NCBI GenBank assembly: GCA_017163975.1
Contig: JAFFSR010000087.1
Span: forward strand, 372,001-436,000
Direction: 5' to 3'
Source: Anastatus disparis
Lineage: Eukaryota; Arthropoda; Insecta; Hymenoptera; Eupelmidae
Length of the DNA: 64,000 nt
In this document: positions 11,761 to 24,056 of the stretch, piece by piece
Layout: each line of letters begins with the position of its first letter
How positions within the stretch are numbered: position 1 is the stretch's first letter
Notes under the pieces: generated by a model
Database searches by the model: none
The model's input: only the letters and a program-made list of their open reading frames with translations
Told to the model about the DNA's origin: nothing
Translations under genes and position numbers: made by a program

Positions 11761-12281
11761 CCTTTATAACTCAAAATTTATTAATAAAAAGAATGAAATA
11801 TATTTTTTAATAAATTAAATAAAATTAAAATATAAATAACTAATAATATAATAAATAAAAATGTACTATTTAAAAGAAAATAATTGGAAAATAATATATA
11901 GATAATTAAAAAATAAATTAAAATTCAAATAGAAAAAATCTAATAACAAAATTTTGAAGTAAAATAATAAAAGATATAACAATTAATAATGAAAAATAAA
12001 AAGATTAAATTAAATAAAAATATAAATTATAATAATATACAGAAAAATAAAAAAGGGAAGAAAAACAGGGCGCTTTGGGGCGTTAGAACCGTGTGATTGG
12101 ATACATTATGGGCAGAGGCATAGGTCAGTCTCCCCCATGAATAAAACGAATAATTATAGACAGAAATCGCCTGCTGGAATTTAGTTGGAAGTAACAGCAC
12201 GAGAGGAAATGCACAGCAACCGGTAAATGGGAAACGTTTAAACTTCCGTACCGACGGGTAGAGGAGGTAACCTCGTCGGAT
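11761..12281. other. AT-rich spacer before the protease
   Basis: 11761-12050 is nearly pure A/T. 12060-12281 is more balanced and may hold decayed gag-to-protease sequence, but its frames are broken. No feature called. Confidence 0.4.
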
Positions 12282-13078
12282 ATGGAAAGTATACGCCTCC
12301 ATATTGAAGATAGATTGAATAATGAAGTATTTTTAATTGATACGGGTGCAGAGGTTTCAATTATACCTAAGAAGAAGGATAGCAAAAAGAAAGCAACGTC
12401 TATTAAACTCTACGCAGCAAACAATTCAAAAATAGCTACATATGGCGTTGCATATAGGGAACTAGATCTCGGGTTTTCTAATAGAATAAAGTGGATGTTT
12501 ATTATAGCAGACGTTCCATATGCTATTCTAGGTGGCGACCTCATCAAGCATTACTATCTGCTCCCAGATTTAACAAAACGGGAGTTGGTAGATGCCAAGA
12601 TTTGTGAGTCGGTCGCAGGCACCATGAAAAAAGTCTCGTACGTTCAGGTGTCAATAATTAACCCAGAGACAAAATACGCCGAATTAATTAGGCAGTTTCC
12701 GTAGGTAGTAGGCCTAGAAAAGCCGAAAACCATTAAGAATAAGGACGTATTTCATCATATTAAAACTAAAGGGCCACCAGTAGCTCAGAAGCCAAGACTT
12801 CTGGCACCGGACAAGCTGCAGGCAGCTAAGAAGGAGTTTGAGAAATGGTGCAAAGAAGGGATCTGCTGACCCTCCAAAAGCTCTTGGGCCACACCAATAC
12901 ACATGGTTCTAAAGAAAAATAAGAAGTGGAGGATTTGTGGCGATTACAGAAAATTGAACGCAGTCACAGTTCCGGACAAATATCCGATCCCCAACCTCCA
13001 CGATTTTGCGTCCAATTTAGATTAGTCGTTTAGTATGTTAAATGTTAACGAAAAATGACGTCCTTTTTCATATAACTT
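12282..13078 (+). pseudogene. pol: Ty3/Gypsy protease and N-terminal RT remnant
   Basis: An aspartic protease leads, with catalytic LIDTGAEVSIIP near residues 19-30 and the AILGGDLI motif further on (near 12523). After a TAG at 12702 the same frame continues into the reverse transcriptase start: GPPVAQKPRLLAPDKL, KKEFEKW, SSWATPIHMV and KWRICGDYRKLNAVTVPDKY. These are the palm-entry motifs of Gypsy RT. Further stops lie at 12867 (TGA) and 13023 (TAG). The reading ends at the TIR element at 13079. No RT follows that element. The RT segment present here stops about where the RT at the window start begins. Confidence 0.9.
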
Positions 13079-14156
13079 CCCACATAGCATGAAATATTTG
13101 TGAAATATTTCATGAAATATTCCTTGAAAAATTTACGCATTATTGATTTAAAATATTTTAAGAAATGGTACAGTAATATTTCTTCAATATTTCAGTGTTA
13201 TGTTCAAACATTTTTTCAAATACTTCATGAAATATTTTTCAAATATAACAGGAATATTTCATGACATGTTTCTTGAAAGATTTGAGAAATATTAATTTGA
13301 AACATTTCAAGAAATAATGTAAAAACTTACTTAAATATTTCAGTGTCGGATTCAAAAATTTATTGGAATAAAACATGAAATGTTCCAGCAATATGACAGA
13401 AATATTTGAATGAATTATTTAATATTCATAAGCTGAAATATTTCAAACAAATATTAGTTCATCAGTTATTTAATATTTCACTGAAATATTTCATGAATAA
13501 TTTAAGGAAGCTTTCAGTAAGCTTTCACTGAAATATTTCATGAATAATTTACGGAAGCTTCCAGTACGTTTCCACTGGAATATTTCATGAAAATTTTACG
13601 GAAGCTTCCGGTAACCTTACAATGAAGTATTTCATGAAAAACTTACGGAGGCTTCCAGTAAGCTTTCACTGAAATATTTCATTAATAATTTACGGAGGCT
13701 TCCAGTAAGCTCCCACTGAAATATTCCATGAAAAGTTTGCGGAAGCTTCTGATAAACTTCCGCTGAAATATTTCATGAACGACTTGCGGAAGACTCCTGA
13801 TCGCGGACATATCCATCCTCCGGGAACTTTTCACTGGAATCTTCCTGAAAGCTTCCAATGTTTTTTGTGCAGTGAATTAAATCTTCCACGTTTTCTTCTA
13901 GGAAGCTTCCGGTAATATTCCTCTGAAATATTCAACGAAAAACTTACCGAAGCTTCCTGGAAGCTTCCACTAAAATATTTCAGGAATGATGTACGGAAGC
14001 TTCGAGTAAGTTCCCACTTAAATATTCCATGAAGAACTTACGGAGGTTTCCAGTGAGCTTTCACTGAAATATTCCATGAAAGACTTACGGAAGACTCCTG
14101 ATCGAGGACATATCCATCTTCCGGGAAGTTTCCAGGAAGCTTACATGCTGTGTGGG
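13079..14156. mobile_element. TIR element with a 47-bp satellite, relative of 4670-8115
   Basis: Starts CCCACATAGCATGAAAT and ends with the inverse ACATGCTGTGTGGG. The left half resembles the satellite of 4670-8115 (atatttcatgaaat). From 13490 a 47-bp unit (acggaagcttccagtaagct ...) repeats, for example at 13504, 13551 and 13598. Flanks are ctt and ttt, so any 3-bp target duplication is imperfect. Non-coding. It truncates the Gypsy RT. Confidence 0.82.
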
Positions 14157-14602
14157 TTTTTTGCTCTTTTCTTATTATTAAATAATGGGCCACATGAATG
14201 TAGTGGAAAAATTTGTATGAAAAATCCTTTTAAATTATCAAATCATTTAATTTTGTTTTTTTACGGATTCTTAAAATTATTACCATGAGATTTGAAATTT
14301 TGTATTCGTTTACAAGTGTATACATTTTTTAATATTTTTCTATAAATATTAACAAGAAATTTTAGCAAAAATTTTAACATTAAATTCCTAACTAAAAAAG
14401 ATTATACATAAATTTATATTTTTTACGTTAAAATGAACTTGTTTACTAAATTTAAAATATATACTTTATAAAATATAAGCTCAGTGAGGCACCAGATGAA
14501 GAAATGCAAAATATTATTTTAGGAATTTGATAAAGACATGTTTATATTATGTTTCTGACTAGATTTGATGATAAATTAACCTTTTCCAGATTAAAGTGAA
14601 TC
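14157..14602. other. AT-rich spacer
   Basis: No ORF, repeat or RNA gene was recognised. It does not continue the RT interrupted at 13079. Confidence 0.4.
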
Positions 14603-15455
14603 CCCGCGTAAAAAAATTAAGTATATCATAACTCCATATGAAGTTCATGTCTCCTCAAGTTCATATTAACGTGTCCAACGAGACTTTCTGAACTTGTAAT
14701 TTTTTAGGTTTAATTAATAAATGTTTATCGAGAGTTTCTCTTAAGTTTATCTGAAATTTATCTGAAGTTTATCAGAAGTTTATCATAGGTTGATCGAAAG
14801 TTGATCTGAACTTTATTAAAAGTTGATCCAAAGGTGATCACAAGTTGACACAAAGTTGATCTAAAGTTTATCGAAAGCTTCTTAAAGTTTTTTAGAGGTT
14901 AATCTTAAAAAAAAGTCAAGTGTATAATTATTTCATATGAAGTTGATATGAACATCTGCAAAGAGACTTTCTAAACTAGTGATTTTTAAGTTTAAATAAA
15001 AAGATGTTTATAAAAATGTAATTAATTTTTATATAAAAAAATTAACGGAGATGTTAAATATTCTTGGGATTTACCTCTCTTTTTTATTTTCAGTTTGTGC
15101 AAATTTTAGTTATTTGAATTTTAATAGTACATTACGCAACGAGTGCGTAAAATATGTGATTATCGCACGAGTCAGGTTTGTCAAATAAGACGAGTGCGAT
15201 GATCACTTTACGCATTAGTTGCGTATATTATTTTTTGACAGTCCGTGTGCGAAGCACAATATCGCGCACGCTGTACAAAGTGACACGTGCGAAAATGGAG
15301 CTTCTTACACGCTGTGTCAAAAAATATTGTTCGATACTCGTGCGAGAAAGTGATTTCTTCCTCATGTGACCTTTTCACCCTCGCATCGCTCGGGTGCATA
15401 CCGCCACGCGTGTAAAAAATCAATCTCACGCACTAGTATCGAGAAATACTATTTT
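14603..15455. repeat. Left arm of an ~850-bp inverted repeat pair
   Basis: Begins cccgcgtaaaaaaatt and runs to the tatcgagaaatactatttt region. It matches the reverse complement of 24057-24909 almost throughout. The outer part (14740-14890) repeats gttgatc/gtttatc words about every 10-15 bp. The inner part (15120-15455) is rich in cgtgcg/cgcacg words. Non-coding; the ORF here and its mirror at 24143 come from the repeat. A third fragment is at 16753-16881. Confidence 0.85.
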
Positions 15456-16617
15456 CTAACAAGTGCGCAAAATTCTAAGAATGACAAACTTGTGTCTGTA
15501 ATAGCATGCACAATCTTTTCCAAAGGCTATCAAGATTGTAAGAGGTAGCCGAGGTTGGGGCGCAGGACGGGGTCCAGAAGCACTTCCCTGCCGGGGGGTT
15601 TGGGGGCGGGGGCAGCGCCCCTCCCCCGCCTCCAAAATAATAAATAATATTTCTTATACAAAAACACAATTATTAATACAATAAAATTAAAATTCCATGA
15701 AAATATATTATTAAAATAATAATTGAGAATCCCCCCTCCCTGTTTAAAACAATAAATAAGAAATTATTTAAATAATTCATTCTAAATAAATATTAAGATT
15801 AATTAATAAAAGAGTTCACGTATTAAAAAAAAAAATTTACATCGCATTTTAAAAGAGCACCTCAAGAGCTTTCAAATGAGATGTATAAATGTCTGTTATA
15901 ATGTATAGTTCCTGAAATATAACACTTTAAAAAATTAAGAAATTTTTTTTAGATAAAATTATTTTATGCACGTTCAAGTCATTTTACGCACGCTGTTAGA
16001 AAAAATAATTTATTAAATTGTTCATTTTTTTATTTTTTCTCCCCTCTCCTTTACCTCTGGTTCCATTTTTACCCTGGTTCTATTTTTTAACTCGTCATGG
16101 TTTATATGAAAGAATTAAAAAGATTGTATCCAATACTGGCATTTTAAGGTTATTATACTCCAGATTCAATTTTAAATTTAAATTTATTATTCATTTAACG
16201 GCATGTCGGAGCTGCAGCAATCGAGTTTTGCTTTTTTTATTTTATCAATATCTTTTTAAATTCTTAAATTAAACAAATATTATGACTTGTCCGCACTAAA
16301 GCTATATTTATACAATAATTTTTGTTAAAATAAAAAATCATTTAGACTTGTTATTTTTTTATGAGCTTGGATTGGAAATTAGATATCAAACTCGACAAAC
16401 CTAACCTTAAAATACAACATATTGAAAGTTTTTATTATAACTTTGTATGTATAATATTTTGGTGGATTTCTTGAGTTGTCCGGACTAGAGTTTAATCTTA
16501 CAAATTTTTTCTTTGTAGCAAAGAAACTCGATTAAACGCATCGTTTATTCATAAGTTGAGATTGGAAATATTATTAGAAGGCGGACAGCTTCGTCATGCT
16601 CTTAAATCATAATTTGC
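15456..16617. other. Spacer with one GC-rich hairpin
   Basis: Mostly A/T. The exception is 15541-15640, a GC-rich island with ggcgggggc/gcccctcccccgcc arms that fold on each other and G-runs near 15593-15612. Nothing else recognised. Confidence 0.5.
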
Positions 16618-17935
16618 TATATTGCTTTCTCATAGAGAAAGCATTGTATCGATAAAAAAATTTTTTTCTATTGTTTCATTAATTTGTACATATTTAGACT
16701 AAGGGAGTCGAAAAAAGTGGTTTCCAGAAAATGTCTGTGTGTGGGTGTGTGAGTGCGCCCGAGCGAAGCGAGGGTGAAAAGGTCACATGAGGAAGAAATC
16801 ACTTTCTCGCACGAGTATCGAACAATATTTTTTGACATGGCGTGTAAGAAGCTTCATTTTCGCACGTGTCACTTTGTACAGATATTCAAAATTGATCTTC
16901 TAAGCTCAGTTTTTTTTTTAGAGTTATTTTAATAATTTTGAAAAAATTTTGATTTTTCATTTTTTTGGTATTTTACGTAAACTACTCGAAGAATTTTTTT
17001 GAAAATTTGTATAGGCATTATTTGCGACTGCCAAAAGAAGAAAAACTTTTACTAACTGATTTTTTTAGCGCACTGTTAATTTTAGAGCAATTTGAAAATT
17101 TTGAAAAAAAATTTTTTTTTCATTTTACTTTTATTTTATGAAAACCATTCGATAGATTTACTCCAAAATTTGTATGCAAGTTATTCGCTATTGTCTGAGG
17201 AAAATTAGCTTTGGAAAACTCATTTCTTCGGTGCAGTTTTAATTTTAGAGCATTTAGAAAATTTTTGAAAAAATGTTTATTTTTCATTTTTTTTTATATT
17301 ACATAAAAACCATTCGTTAGATTTGCTCTAAAATCATTATGCAAATTATTCGTTATTGCCTTAATAAAACAAGCTTTGGAAAACTTATTTTCTTAGCGCA
17401 GTTTTAATTTAAGAGAATTTTGAAAATTAAAAAAAAAAATTTTTCTTTTTTTTATGGGTCTTACGTAAACTACTCTAAGAATTTGCTTAAAAATGTGTGT
17501 AGAAATTATTTGATTACTGTTAAAATAGTAAAAACATTTGAAAACTGATTTTTTTGGCATACTATTAATTTTGTTATTTTTCTATTTCACAGAAACCATT
17601 CGATAGATTTGCTCCAAAATTTGTATGCAAGTTATTTGCTACTGTCTGAAGAAAACAAGTTTTGGAAAACTAATTTTCTCAGTGCAGTTTTAATTTAAGA
17701 GAATTTTGAAAATTTTCATACAAATTTTTATTTTTCATTTATTTTCTTTCTTAGCGTGGTTACGATTAGAAATTTCGTTGTCATCGTTATTTTAAAGTAC
17801 AAATTTATAAATAAATATTAATGTTGGACAATTTTTTTATATTAAAATTACATTTAAATAAATATAAAAAAATTAATGAAACTCAAAGAGCTCTATGAGA
17901 AAGCATTCCGCCAAAGCGCTTGGCAGCGTTTTTTT
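16618..17935. repeat. Repeat family A, copy 2 (inverted)
   Basis: Reverse-complement match to 2497-3635: it starts tgctttctcatagagaaagc and ends with ctatgagaaagcattccgcc, then gcttggcagcg. It keeps the ~160-bp internal units (ttttagagca, then cttagcgcagttttaatt). It is interrupted at 16753-16881 by a fragment of the 14603/24057 repeat. Confidence 0.75.
16753..16881. repeat. Fragment of the ~850-bp inverted repeat family
   Basis: Matches 24112-24241 in the same orientation (gcccgagcgaagcgagggtg onward), ending at gtacag. It sits inside repeat family A. Confidence 0.8.
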
Positions 17936-18740
17936 TATATATTCTGAAGTTTGGCGACCTAAGTTTTAATATTTATGCAATTTTTTTAACATTTTACAAT
18001 CTGAACCTTTATTTCTAGAATCTGGAGGACGTTTAAGGTTATATGGGCTATACAGTCTGTGTCAAAAGTTAGTTTTTTAGAAAATCGTCTATATTTTTCG
18101 GTAGCAAGTAATTATTTAATTTTCAGTTTAGTAACTTATTAGATAATATTGAAACAATCATTTTAAACTTTGTTTCATTTAAATATAATGAATTATTAAA
18201 GAGTTATAACATTTTAAAGTTTATAAATTTTACAAAAATCTAATGCAGCAATCAATAATAATGCCAAACTTTCAAAAATGGTTTTATTTGAGTGCAACAA
18301 AGTTTATTTTGTTCAGTTTAAAATATAGAATCTATTGACGAGGATGGAATTTTGATTTTTATTAAAATTTATTGTTAATTTTCTGCGAAAAAATGTATAT
18401 GTCTCAGACGGTACTTACTGTTTTATCATAATTTTATCGCTTCCTTGAAACTTATTGTAGAAATTAAGATAAACAGTTTCGTTTGTCGAAGTTCTCTTGA
18501 GAACCAAGCAGTGAAATTATATTTTCCTCATCTAAGAAAAAATTGCTTCCCATGATAGAAGATGCATCTTTCTCTTAATTTTCTAACACAATCTATTCTT
18601 TACTATGATCTCTTCTTCCATATTTTTTTCTAAAATTTTGGAAAATTTCGCGACTTTTTTTTTACACTTTTTTCTGTGTCGTATTTCTTTTCGATACTTT
18701 TGAGATGTGTCCATCGATGTAAGTTCTGGAATTACCTTGA
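17936..18740. other. AT-rich spacer
   Basis: No supported gene, RNA or repeat structure seen. Confidence 0.4.
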
Positions 18741-19230
18741 GGGTGTGTTCCGAAATTGCTGACAGTACTGGCCAGTAATACAAGTGGCAACCGTGCAAAA
18801 AATTTTAGCGGTTTATTTGAATCAACAAATTCAATTCATAAGATTTAATTATATTATTATAATAAAATTATAAAAGAAAATATTGTTTCATTAGATTATT
18901 AATTATTATTATTTTACTTTATTATCTTTTCATTTTTATTTTAGAGTTTAATTTTTAGTGAGATGTCAGCTGTTTAGTTACATCAGTAGAGCATATGCAA
19001 TTAAAAATCAGCTGATTACTGGGTTAATGATCGAATTAAAGAAAATTTGTTAAAGCAATATAATAAAATATAATAAATAGTATATTAATCATAATATATG
19101 ATTATGCAATTAAATTTTATGAATTAAATATTTTAATTAAATTCGTTGATTTAAATAGACCGCTAAAATTTATTGCGCGGTTGCCGTTTGTGTTACTGGC
19201 CAGTACTGTCAGCAATTTCGGAACAGACCC
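18741..19230. mobile_element. MITE with ~90-bp terminal inverted repeats
   Basis: The left end gggtgtgttccgaaattgct pairs with the right end agcaatttcggaacagaccc. Pairing continues through actggccagtaa and ttagcggt. Core AT-rich, no ORF. No clear target duplication, so the superfamily is unresolved. Confidence 0.78.
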
Positions 19231-19358
19231 TAAAGCCTGTTTGGAAATTTTTATCGTTCTAAAATACAAATTTAATTCTATTAATATTGAGTTTGTATAT
19301 ATTTTTTAAATCTTTCATTATGATTAATTAGTTTACACACACACACACATATATATAT

Positions 19359-19511
19359 CCTGGTGAAAATCGTAACTTTTTTTACCATTTTATGATCCGT
19401 AAAAATGAAAACGCTTTTTTTAACATTTTATGGTCATTTCGTTGGCATTATTATGACTAATAACCTCAAATTTTTATATACACCATTTTTTATGCTCACA
19501 TTTCTACCAGG
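19359..19511. repeat. Short TIR-like repeat
   Basis: cctggtgaaaat at the left and atttctaccagg at the right are imperfect inverses around about 130 bp of A/T-rich DNA. Possibly a very small MITE. Confidence 0.4.
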
Positions 19512-19747
19512 GTATACATATATGCATATAATGAAATGCTCAAGCTGAGATATTATTTATAACGTAAAAATCTATTTTAAATACATTCCTGAAAAGTATA
19601 ATAAGTGATAAAACATAAATTTTACAAGACTAAATTTAATTAAAATTAATAATTGATAAGTAATTTCTTCCTTGGGGATAAAAAACTAATGAATAAATTT
19701 ATTTAAAAATTTAACATAAGAATATTCACGATACATACTACAAGCTA

Positions 19748-19835
19748 CCCACATAGCACGGAAGCTTCCAGGAAGCTTCCACACTAATATCCCACATAGC
19801 ATGAAAGCTTCCGGGAAGCTTCCATGCTATGTGGG
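19748..19835. mobile_element. Minimal copies of the CCCACATAGCATG element family
   Basis: cccacatagcacggaagcttcc at 19748 is followed by a 45-bp perfect-looking hairpin at 19791-19835, which runs from cccacatagcatgaaagctt to ccatgctatgtggg. This is the terminus of the family at 4670 and 13079 reduced to its inverted ends. Confidence 0.8.
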
Positions 19836-20329
19836 TAATGTATCTAATTTCCTATAATTTTGCAATAAAATAAAAAAAACAGGCAATATTTATGAGTACA
19901 GGTATAGTGTCCATTTTACATTTCCTTAAAATCGAATTTAATAAATTAAAAAAACATTAATAATTTTAAATACTTACGTGTCTTTAATCAAAAGAATTGG
20001 CTTCTCGAATTTTCTCAAAATATCTCCAGTTATATATCATCTCATCAAAACAATCTGAAATATAAATAAATTTATACAAAGTAATTATTCTTATAGATTT
20101 GGAGAATGTAGAAGGAATTTTATTTTTATTCTCATAGTTTTTTAAAATTATATAATGACATTTTAGGGTTATTTGATTAGAAGAAATACAATGAAGAATT
20201 TAAAATTATTTTTTTTTCATTCAAATAAAATTGTAATGGAAATTTATTAATCTTATACAAAAAAGTTATTTATTACTTAAAAAAAGGTTAAAAATTTAGG
20301 TGATGTTATATTTAAATTTAAGAATAATC
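19836..20329. other. AT-rich spacer
   Basis: No feature seen. Confidence 0.4.
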
Positions 20330-20652
20330 AATGGTGTCATGCGGAGAGGTGAAGAGTCAGAGGGGTACCCCATGCTTTAACATAGGAAAGAAGGATCACT
20401 GCCAACTTAAAGTAATGAAATATTTTTCAACAAAAAGTTCTTTGAATGGCACTTAGAGATGGAATATATTATTCAAATTACATTTAAACGTTTTTATTTA
20501 ATAAATAAAACATTTTAAAATGTTATTTAATTTATTATAAATTAATTTAAGTTCGGTAATATGTTGAATGAAATTTGGCAACGTAGCGCTTCTATTAGTA
20601 GGTTAAGTTTAGCAGAAAAATATTATCTTGCAATTCAAAACTTATGTTATAT
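20330..20652. repeat. Repeat family B, copy 1
   Basis: Matches the reverse complement of 40225-40572: caatggtgtcatgcgg, then gaagagtcagaggggtaccc, then catttaaacg, ending near cttatgttat. Its right end is cut where the mariner-like transposon begins at 20654. Confidence 0.8.
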
Positions 20653-21927
20653 ACACGGTGGGCCATTTTAATCTATGCACCTGAAAAACTCAGTAAGTTC
20701 GCATCCTATCAAAAAATTACCTTAATAAAAGTTGTAGGATACAAAGGGGGTCAAACAATAGTGACCTTGAATTTGACCTTCAAGCTGACCTTCAAGGTCA
20801 AATCAAGGTCAACTTGAGTTTTTTAAATGGAAACCCCTATTTTTTACACCAGAATCGGAAAGGGCGGGAAATTTTACGTCCGAATATGCTCTCAGGTCAT
20901 CTGACCTCGATGACCTCAAAGGTCAGATGAAGGTCATAAATACGAAATAATCGGATGGCTATGAAAAATCTTAGGTAGGGTATTGCCGAAAAAGTAAAGG
21001 TCATTATTTAAGTAATTTTTAACGAGAAATTCAGTGGTGACCTTTATTTTGACCTTGGCGATGACCTTTAAGGTCAAATAAAGAATAAAAGGTGCTTATG
21101 AGGTCAAATACTGGTGACCTTGAATTACACCTTGAACTAAAGTTTTTTTGTTTCTTGCACTTACTATTAGCGTTACCCAGAATCATTGACGTGGATGTAG
21201 TAAGTTTTGTGTCCTTTGGGATTGACGTGGCTTGATTAACGTGAGTCCCCTTGCCTCTCAGGATGAGGTGCTTGATCAGCGAAAGTTTCTTTGCCTCTCT
21301 CGAATTTAGCCAGGAAATAAATGTTCGAAGGCACCTTCATTTGCCTGAAGATGAATCGTTAAATCTGAATTCGCGTTAATGAACAAGATGTTAAACACGA
21401 GCTCTTTCAGTTAAGTTGCGTATTGTTATATCCGTAGGGTGTCGTCTATCAGAAAAAGTGCAACTTAGAGTCTCGCTGCAACACGAGCTTTATTATTAGA
21501 TTTTTTTAGTATGACGGACGTGTCATGAATTTTTAAATGTTAATGAAAATTCTCTGCAATGTGCTCTTACTCCAATCTCAAAGTGTTAAACCATACACAT
21601 CCATTTGATGCAATAACTAACTTCAATATTTGTGGGACACGCACCGATTTCCCAGGCGCAGATTTTAAAAGTGCTTTATTTAAAATGATTTAAGTATACT
21701 TCTTCTGGTTGTTTCATTTTAAATAAAATTAAAATTATTTTAAAGTTTTACAAATATCGAATTTACATTAATTTTTCACTTTTATAGTTTCAAATTTTTT
21801 AAATTTAATCATAGTGCACTACACAGAATTTGTATTATTTTTCAGATGTTTATGATTTTTCTGTAAATTTATTAGTTGAGCTTGTTAAATACTGTCATAT
21901 TTAAATTGTTAAAATTAAATTTTTAAA

Positions 21928-23138
21928 ATGGCTGATTACCCTCCCACTGAAATTGTGGACACGATTATGCTTCTGGGAGAATGCCATAATAATGCTCGTG
22001 CTGCAGCAAGGCTATATGCTGAACGTTTTCCTGGTCGAAGACACCCTACTGACATTACTATACGCAATTTAACTGAAAGAGCTCGTGCTGGACATCTTGT
22101 TCGTGAATGGAGGCATCACGAGTACATAGAAAACGATCCTCGTGTAGTAGCTGTTCTTGCTATTATTCATCTCGATCCACATGTTAGCAGTTGTCAAGTT
22201 GAAAGGGAACATGGTATACCAAGAAGAACGTTTTTAAGAATTCTAAAAGTCCTTCGATACCATGCTTACCATATTACTTTGGTTCAAGCATTACAGGTAC
22301 ATCATATGCAACAGCGAGTTGAATTTTGCCAATGGGCCATTCAAGAAATTGACTATAATCCTGACTTCTTTAACTTTGTCTTATTTTCCGATGAAGCAAT
22401 ATTTCAAAGTGACGGGCAACTTAATAGACACAATTGCCATTATTGATCACATGAGAATCCTCATTGGCACAAAGAAGTAGATCACCAACATCGCTGGAGT
22501 CTTATGGTATGGTGTGGGATTGTAAATGGTTATTTGGTTGGTCCTTACTTCTTTGAGGCTAATGTTGATCAACACACCTACTTAGAGTTGCTAAGAGATA
22601 GGCTGCCAGAACTATTGGCAGACGTCGATTTAGAAACCAGACAAAGAATGGTATTCCAGCAAGTGGGATTGTAAATGGTTATTTGGTTGGTCCTTACTTC
22701 TTTGAGGCTAATGTTGATCAACACACCTACTTAGAGTTGCTAAGAGATAGGCTGCCAGAACTATTGGCAGACGTCGATTTAGAAACCAGACAAAGAATGG
22801 TATTCCAGCAAGATGGCGCAGCGCCACACTTTGCAGTAATTGTTCGACAATTTTTGTATGAAACTTACGCTGGGTGGATTGGACGTGGAGGTCCGGTTAA
22901 CTGGCCCGCAAACTCCCCAGATATGACTTCACCAGATTTTTATTTGTGGGGCTATTTAAAGAATGTTGTCTTTCAACAACAGCCTACAACGCGAGACAAC
23001 ATGCAAGATCAGATTCGTGAAGCATGCGCTGCGATTCCAAGACGAACTTTGTTAAACACCATCCAAGAATTCCGTAGACGTTTAGGGCTGTGTCTTCAGG
23101 CAAATGGAGGTAACTTCGAGCATTTACTTCGTGGTTAA
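21928..23138 (+). pseudogene. DUF4817/DDE-type mariner-like transposase, broken
   Basis: The transposase would cut and paste the element in the nucleus. The ATG at 21928 (MADYPPTEIVD) opens an N-terminal helix-turn-helix of DUF4817 type (LGECHNNARAAARLYAERFP). The DDE core follows: first D in VLFSDEAIFQSDG, second in QQDGAAPHF, third acidic position in NSPDMTSPDFYLWGYLK. A TGA at 22444 interrupts the frame after NCHY. A 149-bp tandem duplication (22514-22662 and 22663-22811) then shifts it. After the duplication the frame runs open to 23138. About 350 residues if undamaged, normal for such transposases. Non-functional. Confidence 0.88.
22514..22811 (+). repeat. 149-bp tandem duplication inside the transposase
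   Basis: gtgggattgtaaatggttat ... gtattccagcaa occurs twice without spacer, at 22514 and 22663. The copies look identical, so the event is recent relative to the transposon's other decay. Confidence 0.95.
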
Positions 23139-23142
23139 ATTT

Positions 23143-23301
23143 GTGAGAGGCAAGGGGACTCACGCTAATCAAGCACCCCATCGTGAGAGGCAAGGGGACT
23201 CACGCTAATCAAGCACCCCATCGTGAGAGGCAAGGGGACTCACGCTAATCAAGCACCCCATCGTGAGAGGCAAAGAGACTCACGCTAATCAAGCACCCCA
23301 A
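23143..23301. repeat. Four 40-bp tandem units in the right TIR
   Basis: gtgagaggcaaggggactca, then cgctaatcaagcaccccatc, repeated four times; the last unit has aagagact. A single inverse of this unit lies in the left TIR near 21228-21290. Confidence 0.95.
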
Positions 23302-24056
23302 AGGAAACAGAATTTACTACGTCCACGTCGTTGTTTCTGGGTAACGCTAAAAGTAAATCCAAGAAACAACAAAACGTAGTTCAAGGTCTAATTCAAGGTC
23401 CATTATTTGAACTCATATGCACCCTTCATTTTTTTAGAAGTCATTTTTTGATAGGATGCAAAATTTAACGGGTTTTTCAACCTGGATTTCGTTTTACCCA
23501 TTATGTCCGTATGGGGTAATCAGGACCTCACCGAAAAAAACATTATCTAAACGTAAAATTTCGCGCTCATTCGATTTTTGATGTGAAAATAAAGTGTTTC
23601 CATCTAAAAAAGAAATGTTACCTTGAAATAACCTTGAAAGTTATTGCCAAAGTCAAAATAAAGGTCAACACTGAATTTCTCGTTAAAAATTACTCAAATT
23701 ATGATCTTCATTTTTTCGACAACACCTTGCATAAGAATGTTGACAGCTACCCAATTATTTCGTATTTATGACCTTCACCTGACCTTTGAGGTCATCGAGG
23801 TCAGATGACCTGAGAGCATATTCGGACGTAAAATTTCCCGCCCTTTCCGATTCCGGTGTAAAAAATAGGGGTTTCCATTTAAAAAACTCAAGTTGACCTC
23901 GATTTGACCTTGAAGGTCAGCTTGAAGGTCAAATTCAAGGTCACTATTGTTTGACCCCCTTTGTATCCTACAACTTTTATAGAGGTCATTTTTTGATAGG
24001 ATGCGAACTTACTGAGTTTTTCAGGTGCATAGATTAAAATGGTCCACCGTGTATAT

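Larger units (their letters stand above)
20654..24051 (+). mobile_element. Mariner-like (ITm-type) transposon with long TIRs
   Basis: The ends cacggtgggccattttaatc and gattaaaatggtccaccgtg are inverted, flanked by tata on both sides, consistent with a TA-type target. The TIRs are long (hundreds of bp) and carry many ggtca/tgacc words (aaggtca repeats near 20760-20830 and 23890-23940). Inner TIR parts at about 21160-21330 and 23143-23360 also mirror each other, including a tandem block on the right. It encodes one broken transposase at 21928-23138. Confidence 0.88.
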
